This document shows, one piece after another, positions 6,412 to 9,844 of a stretch of DNA of 9,844 nt. This DNA is from Actinomycetota bacterium (GTDB taxonomy: Bacteria; Actinomycetota; Thermoleophilia; UBA2241): assembly GCA_003158705.1 (NCBI GenBank), contig PMKX01000025.1, forward strand, positions 1 through 9,844, read 5' to 3'. The translations under genes were made by a program, and so were the position numbers. Each line of letters starts with the position of its first letter. Position 1 is the stretch's first letter. Below the pieces are notes generated by a model. The model was not told where the DNA came from. It did not search any database and saw nothing but the letters and a program-made list of their open reading frames with translations.

Positions 6412-7334
6412 AAGCATCGGGGACCGACGCCGTGGAGGCTGCCGCGCCGGCCAAGGTCAACCTGGCCTTGCTGGTTGGGCCGCGGCGCGCCGACGGCTAC
6501 CACGAGATCGCCTCTCTGATGCTGCCGGTCACACTTGCCGACCACGTGAGGGTGGAGCACGGCGGGGGTCGCGGTCTCACGGTGGACTGCGCCGTGTGCC
6601 CTGGCGAGGAGAACCTCGCCGCCAGGGTGGTGCGCGAGCTCGAGGGCCGGTTGGCGCGCACGTTTGACGTGCGCGTGTCGATCAGCAAGCACGTTCCCGA
6701 CGGCGCCGGCCTCGGCGGCGGCAGCTCCGACGCCGCCGCCACCCTCATGGCGCTCGATCGGCTCTTTGGCCTCCAGCTCTCGCCGCGCGTCTTGCACGAG
6801 GTGGCCACAGCCATCGGCGCCGACGTGCCCTTCTTCTTGTCGCCCGGACCGCAGCTTGCTATGGGTCGCGGCCAGGTGCTCAAGCAGGTCGCTCTGCCAG
6901 AGCCGCTACAGGTGGTCATCGCCGTGCCCGACTTCTCGCTCTCGACCGCCCAGGTGTACGGGTGGCGCGACGAAGACGCACAGCCGGCGGTGGCGGAGTT
7001 CACCGCCCGTGCGGCGCGGCTCAGGGCGGCCCTCGACCGCGTGCGTGAGCCGGGCGATCTGGCGGCCTTGGTGGAGAACGACCTCGAGTCTTCGGTGGTC
7101 GCGCGCCGTCCCGCGGTGGCCGAGCTCAAGCAGCGCTTGCTCGCGGCCGGCGCGTACGCCACCGCCATGAGCGGCAGCGGCCCCTGCGTGTTCGGCCTGT
7201 TCGCCGACGAGGCAGCAGCACTGGCGGCGCGGGCGCAGCTGGCGCCGGCCCGCACCCACTACGTCACCGATCTGCAGGCTCGTCCGCAGCGCCCGCGGCG
7301 GTCTGCGCGGCAGCCTGCTCCAGGCTCGAAGTGA
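6402..7334 (+). CDS. ispE: 4-diphosphocytidyl-2-C-methyl-D-erythritol kinase
   Basis: 310-aa GHMP-superfamily kinase that phosphorylates CDP-methylerythritol with ATP, the fourth step of the MEP (non-mevalonate) isoprenoid pathway. Visible signatures are the N-terminal PAKVNLALLVG with catalytic K18 followed by DGYHEI (31-36), the ATP loop PDGAGLGGGSSDAAATL (99-115), catalytic D141 in GADVPFF, and GHMP motif 3, MSGSGPCVFGLF (256-267). The ATG at 6402 has GGGAG (6392-6396) 5 nt upstream and overlaps the end of rsmA by 10 nt. The last about 17 residues are a basic, proline-rich tail (RPQRPRRSARQPAPGSK) beyond the usual end of the family; its codons are also the upstream region of the tRNA-Gln gene. 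The UDP-GlcNAc gene glmU follows after the tRNA. Confidence 0.96.
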   Translation: MVLKASGTDAVEAAAPAKVNLALLVGPRRADGYHEIASLMLPVTLADHVRVEHGGGRGLTVDCAVCPGEENLAARVVRELEGRLARTFDVRVSISKHVPDGAGLGGGSSDAAATLMALDRLFGLQLSPRVLHEVATAIGADVPFFLSPGPQLAMGRGQVLKQVALPEPLQVVIAVPDFSLSTAQVYGWRDEDAQPAVAEFTARAARLRAALDRVREPGDLAALVENDLESSVVARRPAVAELKQRLLAAGAYATAMSGSGPCVFGLFADEAAALAARAQLAPARTHYVTDLQARPQRPRRSARQPAPGSK

Positions 7335-7340
7335 TATACT
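7332..7340 (+). promoter_or_regulatory. Putative extended -10 promoter of tRNA-Gln, overlapping the ispE stop
   Basis: TGA-TATACT is an extended -10 (TGn plus a 5-of-6 hexamer) whose TGA is the ispE stop codon. Its distance to the tRNA 5' end (7354) would give a 5' leader of about 7 nt for RNase P to remove. No clear -35 is seen in the GC-rich ispE 3' end. Confidence 0.45.
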
Positions 7341-7353
7341 GCCGCTTCGCCTC

Positions 7354-7428
7354 TGGGGCGTAGCCAAGTGGTAAGGCGCCGGGTTTTGGTCCCGGTATTC
7401 GGAGGTTCGAATCCTCCCGCCCCAGCCA
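7354..7428 (+). tRNA. tRNA-Gln (anticodon UUG)
   Basis: A complete cloverleaf folds by eye. The acceptor stem is TGGGGCG (7354-7360) with CGCCCCA (7418-7424). The D stem is GCC/GGC (7363-7365 with 7375-7377) around an AAGTGGTAA loop. The anticodon stem is CCGGG/CCCGG (7379-7383 with 7391-7395) around loop TTTTGGT, placing anticodon TTG at 7386-7388. The T arm is GGAGG-TTCGAAT-CCTCC (7401-7417). Discriminator G7425 and an encoded CCA (7426-7428) complete it. UUG reads CAA, and CAG by wobble. It lies between ispE and glmU. Confidence 0.96.
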
Positions 7429-7454
7429 CGAGGGGGCGGCCGTTGGCCGCCTCG
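7429..7454 (+). terminator. GC-rich hairpin directly after tRNA-Gln, possible terminator or processing site
   Basis: GGCGGCC (7435-7441), loop GTT and GGCCGCC (7445-7451) form a perfect 7-bp stem. It is extended by CGAG (7429-7432) partly pairing with CTCG (7451-7454) across a small bulge. It starts one base after the tRNA CCA. No T-run follows immediately; the nearest is TTTT at 7467-7470. It may be a weak terminator, or a structure in a tRNA-glmU co-transcript that marks the tRNA 3' end for processing. Confidence 0.4.
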
Positions 7455-7492
7455 GCGACAATGAGATTTTCCGACCGAGCCAGGTGGCCCGA

Positions 7493-8914
7493 ATGACGAA
7501 CAAACGCTCGCAACCCACGACGCCGCTCGCGGTCATCATCCTGGCCGCTGGTCTGGGCACGCGCATGAAGTCCGACCTGCCCAAGGTGCTGCATGCGGTG
7601 TGCGGTCGCCCGATGCTGGCCTACGTGCTTGACGCCGCCCACGACCTGGCGCCGGCGCGCATCGTGGTCGTCACCGGCGAGGACCAGGACGAAGTCGCTG
7701 CCCTGCTGCCGCAGGGCTGCGAGCGCGCCGTGCAGCACCGGCGCCTGGGCACTGGTGACGCCGTGCGCGTGGGTCTGGAGCCGCTGAAGGCGTTCACCGG
7801 CGACGTGATGGTGTTGTATGCCGACGTGCCGCTCGTGGACGCGGCCTTCGTGCACGACCTGCTCGAGACGCACCGCGGCGAAGCCGGCGTGGCCACGCTC
7901 ACGACGGTGGTGACCGACGACCCGGCCGCCTACGGCCGCATCGTGCGCGACGCGGCGGGCCGTGTGGCGCGCATCGTCGAGTCCAAGGACGCCTCGCGCG
8001 AGGAGCGCGAGCTGCGTGAGATCAACGTCGGCGCCTACGTCTTTGACGCCGCGTCGCTGCGTGCCGCCCTGGAGCGGCTGCAGGCCGACAACGCCCAGGG
8101 CGAGCTGTACCTGACCGACGTCATCAGTCTGTTGCTCGACGCCGGCGACGCCGTCGGCAGCTTCGTGGCCGACGACCCCGAAGTGTGCCTGGGCGTCAAC
8201 TCACGCGTGGAGCTGGCCGTCATCAACGCCGCCATGCGCCGTCGTCTGCTGGAGCGCCTCATGCTGGAAGGCGTGACGGTGGAGGACCCCGAGACGACGT
8301 ACGTCGACTGGGGTGTGGAGGTAGGTCGCGACACGGTGCTGCGTCCGCATACGCACTTGCTCGGTCGCACCACGGTCGGCGCTGCCAGCGACATCGGGCC
8401 GTCGACCTACTTGAAGAACGCCTTCATCGGCGACGGCGCCCGGGTGGTGGCCTCATTCTGCTACGACTGCGTGGTCAGCTCCGGCTGCTCCATAGGCCCG
8501 TTCGCCTACATCCGGCCCAACACGGTGCTCGCCGAGGGCGCCAAGGCCGGCACCTTCGTCGAGATCAAGAACAGCCGCATCGGCGAGGGCAGCAAGGTGC
8601 CGCACCTCAGCTACGTCGGCGACGCCATCGTCGGTCGCGACAGCAACATCGCCGCCGGCAACATCACCGCCAACTACGACGGCTACGAGAAGCATGCCAC
8701 GCACATCGGCGACGGCGTGCGCACGGGCAGCGACACCACGATCGTGGCGCCGGTCACCATCGGCGACGGCGCCTTCACGGCCGCCGGCTCGGTGATCACC
8801 CAGGACGTGCCACCGGGCGCGCTCGGCGTGTCGCGCGGCAAGCAGCAGAACATCGACGGGTACGCCGAGCGCAAGGCGGCGCGGCGGTCGCGCGAGCAGA
8901 AGGACGCCCATTAG
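7493..8914 (+). CDS. glmU: Bifunctional GlmU: GlcNAc-1-P uridyltransferase / GlcN-1-P acetyltransferase
   Basis: 473-aa bifunctional enzyme of UDP-GlcNAc synthesis, the precursor of peptidoglycan. It acetylates glucosamine-1-phosphate (C-terminal domain) and then attaches UMP (N-terminal domain). The N-domain has LAAGLGTRMKSDLPKVLH (17-34), LGTGDAV (85-91), Mg-binding D111 in YADVPL and the NAQGELYLTD region (200-209). The C-domain is a left-handed beta helix of hexapeptide repeats (about 270-435) with catalytic H371 in KVPHLSYVGDA, then NYDGYEKHAT and GSDTTIVAPV. Two N-domain positions differ from the usual GTGHA and YGDVPL. The ATG at 7493 is preceded 5 nt away by AGGTGG; an in-frame GTG at 7484 lacks a ribosome binding site. 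The C-terminus is a charged tail (AERKAARRSREQKDAH). prs follows, the classic order. Confidence 0.97.
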   Translation: MTNKRSQPTTPLAVIILAAGLGTRMKSDLPKVLHAVCGRPMLAYVLDAAHDLAPARIVVVTGEDQDEVAALLPQGCERAVQHRRLGTGDAVRVGLEPLKAFTGDVMVLYADVPLVDAAFVHDLLETHRGEAGVATLTTVVTDDPAAYGRIVRDAAGRVARIVESKDASREERELREINVGAYVFDAASLRAALERLQADNAQGELYLTDVISLLLDAGDAVGSFVADDPEVCLGVNSRVELAVINAAMRRRLLERLMLEGVTVEDPETTYVDWGVEVGRDTVLRPHTHLLGRTTVGAASDIGPSTYLKNAFIGDGARVVASFCYDCVVSSGCSIGPFAYIRPNTVLAEGAKAGTFVEIKNSRIGEGSKVPHLSYVGDAIVGRDSNIAAGNITANYDGYEKHATHIGDGVRTGSDTTIVAPVTIGDGAFTAAGSVITQDVPPGALGVSRGKQQNIDGYAERKAARRSREQKDAH

Positions 8915-8933
8915 CCGCCGCAGGTGGGCCGAC

Positions 8934-8960
8934 GAGCGGGGCGCCGAAGGGGCACCGCTC
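8934..8960 (+). terminator. Imperfect hairpin downstream of glmU, possible terminator
   Basis: GAGCGG (8934-8939) pairs with CCGCTC (8955-8960), with interrupted inner pairs and a GAA loop between GCGCC and GGGGC. It begins 19 nt after the glmU stop. No T-run follows, so factor-independent termination would be weak. Confidence 0.35.
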
Positions 8961-8965
8961 ATTGA

Positions 8966-8976
8966 GCCCTTCGGGC
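8966..8976 (+). terminator. Small GC hairpin before prs promoter
   Basis: GCCC (8966-8969), TTC, GGGC (8973-8976) form a short stable hairpin 5 nt after the previous one. Together the two hairpins separate glmU from the prs promoter. The stem is only 4 bp and no T-run follows, so this is a weak call. Confidence 0.25.
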
Positions 8977-8994
8977 CGGGCGTCGTCATCACTC

Positions 8995-9003
8995 TGGTAG
9001 AAT
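8995..9003 (+). promoter_or_regulatory. Putative extended -10 promoter of prs
   Basis: TGG-TAGAAT is an extended -10 with a 5-of-6 hexamer, in the most AT-rich stretch of the glmU-prs gap. No good -35 is found at 16-18 bp. A start near 9010 would give a leader of about 34 nt before the GTG at 9044. Confidence 0.45.
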
Positions 9004-9043
9004 CAAGATTCGGCCGGCTGTCAAGACAGGGAAGGGGACGAGG

Positions 9044-9844
9044 GTGCCTGATACCTCCTGCTGCGTGACCACGTCGCAGAAGCGCCTCATGGTCTTCTCG
9101 GGGCGCAGCAACCCTGCGCTCAGCGAGAAGATCGCCGCCAAGCTCGGCATCAACCTGGGCGGCGTGCTGCTCAAGACCTTCGCCAACGGCGAGATCTACG
9201 CCCGCTACGAAGAGAGCATCCGCGACGCCGACGTCTTTCTTGTGCAGTCGCCGCACGGCAAGCTCAACCAGCACGTCGTCGAGCTGCTCATCATGATCCA
9301 GGCGGCCAAGCTGGCCTCGGCCCACAGGGTCACGGCCGTACTGCCGTACTTTCCCTACTCACGGCAAGACAAAAAGAGCGCCGCTCGCGAGCCCATCGCC
9401 GCCCGCCTCATGGCCACGCTGCTCGAAGCCGCCGGCGCCGACCGCGTCCTGTCGATGGACCTGCACCAGGGCCAGGTGCAGGGCTTCTTCGAGATCCCCG
9501 TCGACCATATGACGGCCGTCCCCATCCTCGCCGACTACTTCAAGTACCGGGGCCTGGGCGAAGCCGAGCTGGTCGCGGTCTCGGCCGACGCGGGCGGCGT
9601 CAAGCTCGCCAAGCGCTTCGCCAACCGGCTCGACGCCGACCTGGCGGTGCTCACCAAGATGCGGCCGGCGCACAACGTGGCCGAGACGATGCACTTCATC
9701 GGCGACGTCGACGGCAAGATCGCCATCGTCATCGACGACATCATCGACACCGCCGGCTCGATCGTGAATGCGATCGACACACTGTACGAGCACGGTGCCA
9801 GCGAGGTCTACGTCACCGCCACCCACGGCATCTTCTCGGGCCCG
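9044..9844 (+). CDS. prs: Ribose-phosphate pyrophosphokinase (PRPP synthetase), 3' end outside window
   Basis: The first 267 residues of PRPP synthetase, which transfers pyrophosphate from ATP to ribose-5-phosphate to give PRPP for purine, pyrimidine, histidine and tryptophan synthesis. The frame is open to the right edge; family length of about 310-330 aa implies about 50 residues are missing. Signatures are FSGRSNPALSEKIA (18-31), FANGEIYAR (46-54), the catalytic flexible-loop region PYFPYSRQDKKS (101-112), DLHQGQVQGFF (139-149) and the PRPP loop VIDDIIDTAGSI (229-240). The PRPP loop reads TAGS where TAGT or TGGT is usual, and SADAGGV (180-186) stands for SPDAGGV. The GTG start is supported by AAGGGG (9032-9037) 6 nt upstream; an internal ATG at 9089 would cut the N-terminus to LMVFSG and lacks a site. 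It has its own promoter candidate behind glmU. Confidence 0.96.
   Translation, partial: MPDTSCCVTTSQKRLMVFSGRSNPALSEKIAAKLGINLGGVLLKTFANGEIYARYEESIRDADVFLVQSPHGKLNQHVVELLIMIQAAKLASAHRVTAVLPYFPYSRQDKKSAAREPIAARLMATLLEAAGADRVLSMDLHQGQVQGFFEIPVDHMTAVPILADYFKYRGLGEAELVAVSADAGGVKLAKRFANRLDADLAVLTKMRPAHNVAETMHFIGDVDGKIAIVIDDIIDTAGSIVNAIDTLYEHGASEVYVTATHGIFSGP

Noticed and set aside
9089..9091. ATG at 9089 as the prs start
   Set aside because: It would begin at MVFSG with no ribosome binding site; the GTG at 9044 is preceded by AAGGGG at 6 nt and keeps the usual short lead-in.
8453..9325. 290-codon minus-strand frame across the end of glmU and start of prs
   Set aside because: Antisense to two clear genes, low-complexity translation, no recognisable domain.
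1..9844. CRISPR arrays, insertion sequences, prophage, defence or toxin-antitoxin genes
   Set aside because: I saw no regularly spaced repeats, no terminal inverted repeats, and no transposase, nuclease-helicase or similar motifs. All long frames with domain signatures are core metabolic, regulatory or translation genes.

Overview
The window is high-GC bacterial chromosome with long, tightly packed genes, a marked preference for C or G at third codon positions, GTG as well as ATG starts, and AGGAGG-like ribosome binding sites. The metG-tatD-rsmA-ispE-(tRNA)-glmU-prs order is the old Gram-positive core cluster (Firmicutes and Actinobacteria). Together with the high GC, the Thermus-type short MetRS and the actinobacterial look of Prs, this suggests an actinobacterial lineage, perhaps Thermoleophilia-like. 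That placement is inference; no rRNA or lineage marker is visible.

Left part (1-3122). A stand-alone homocysteine S-methyltransferase-family gene (79-960, +) has a well-formed promoter in front of it. It converges on an agmatinase/ureohydrolase gene (967-1905, -), with only 6 bp between the two stop codons. Upstream of the ureohydrolase, in the same direction and 28 bp away, is a Lrp/AsnC-family regulator (1934-2404, -), so the two probably form an operon. A flavoredoxin-like flavin reductase gene (2553-3122, +) diverges from them. The 148-bp divergent intergenic region holds a perfect 6-3-6 palindrome that is a good candidate operator for the regulator.

Right part (3183-9844). This is a housekeeping block on the + strand: methionyl-tRNA synthetase, TatD-family hydrolase, 16S rRNA dimethyladenosine transferase and CDP-methylerythritol kinase are packed with tiny gaps or 4- and 10-nt overlaps and look like one operon. 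A tRNA-Gln(UUG) gene follows, then glmU, then prs, which runs off the right edge. Together they serve translation (MetRS, tRNA-Gln, rRNA methylation), isoprenoid precursor synthesis, UDP-GlcNAc for cell wall, and PRPP for nucleotides. Three putative promoters in this half (metG, tRNA-Gln, prs) share an extended -10 (TGn-TAnnnT) and lack a clear -35.

I see no CRISPR array, mobile element, phage or defence gene, and no undescribed multi-gene system. The points worth a second look are modest: the palindromic operator, non-consensus residues in the SAM and active-site motifs of RsmA and in the nucleotide pocket of GlmU, an unclear substrate for the ureohydrolase, and the tRNA promoter embedded in the ispE stop codon.
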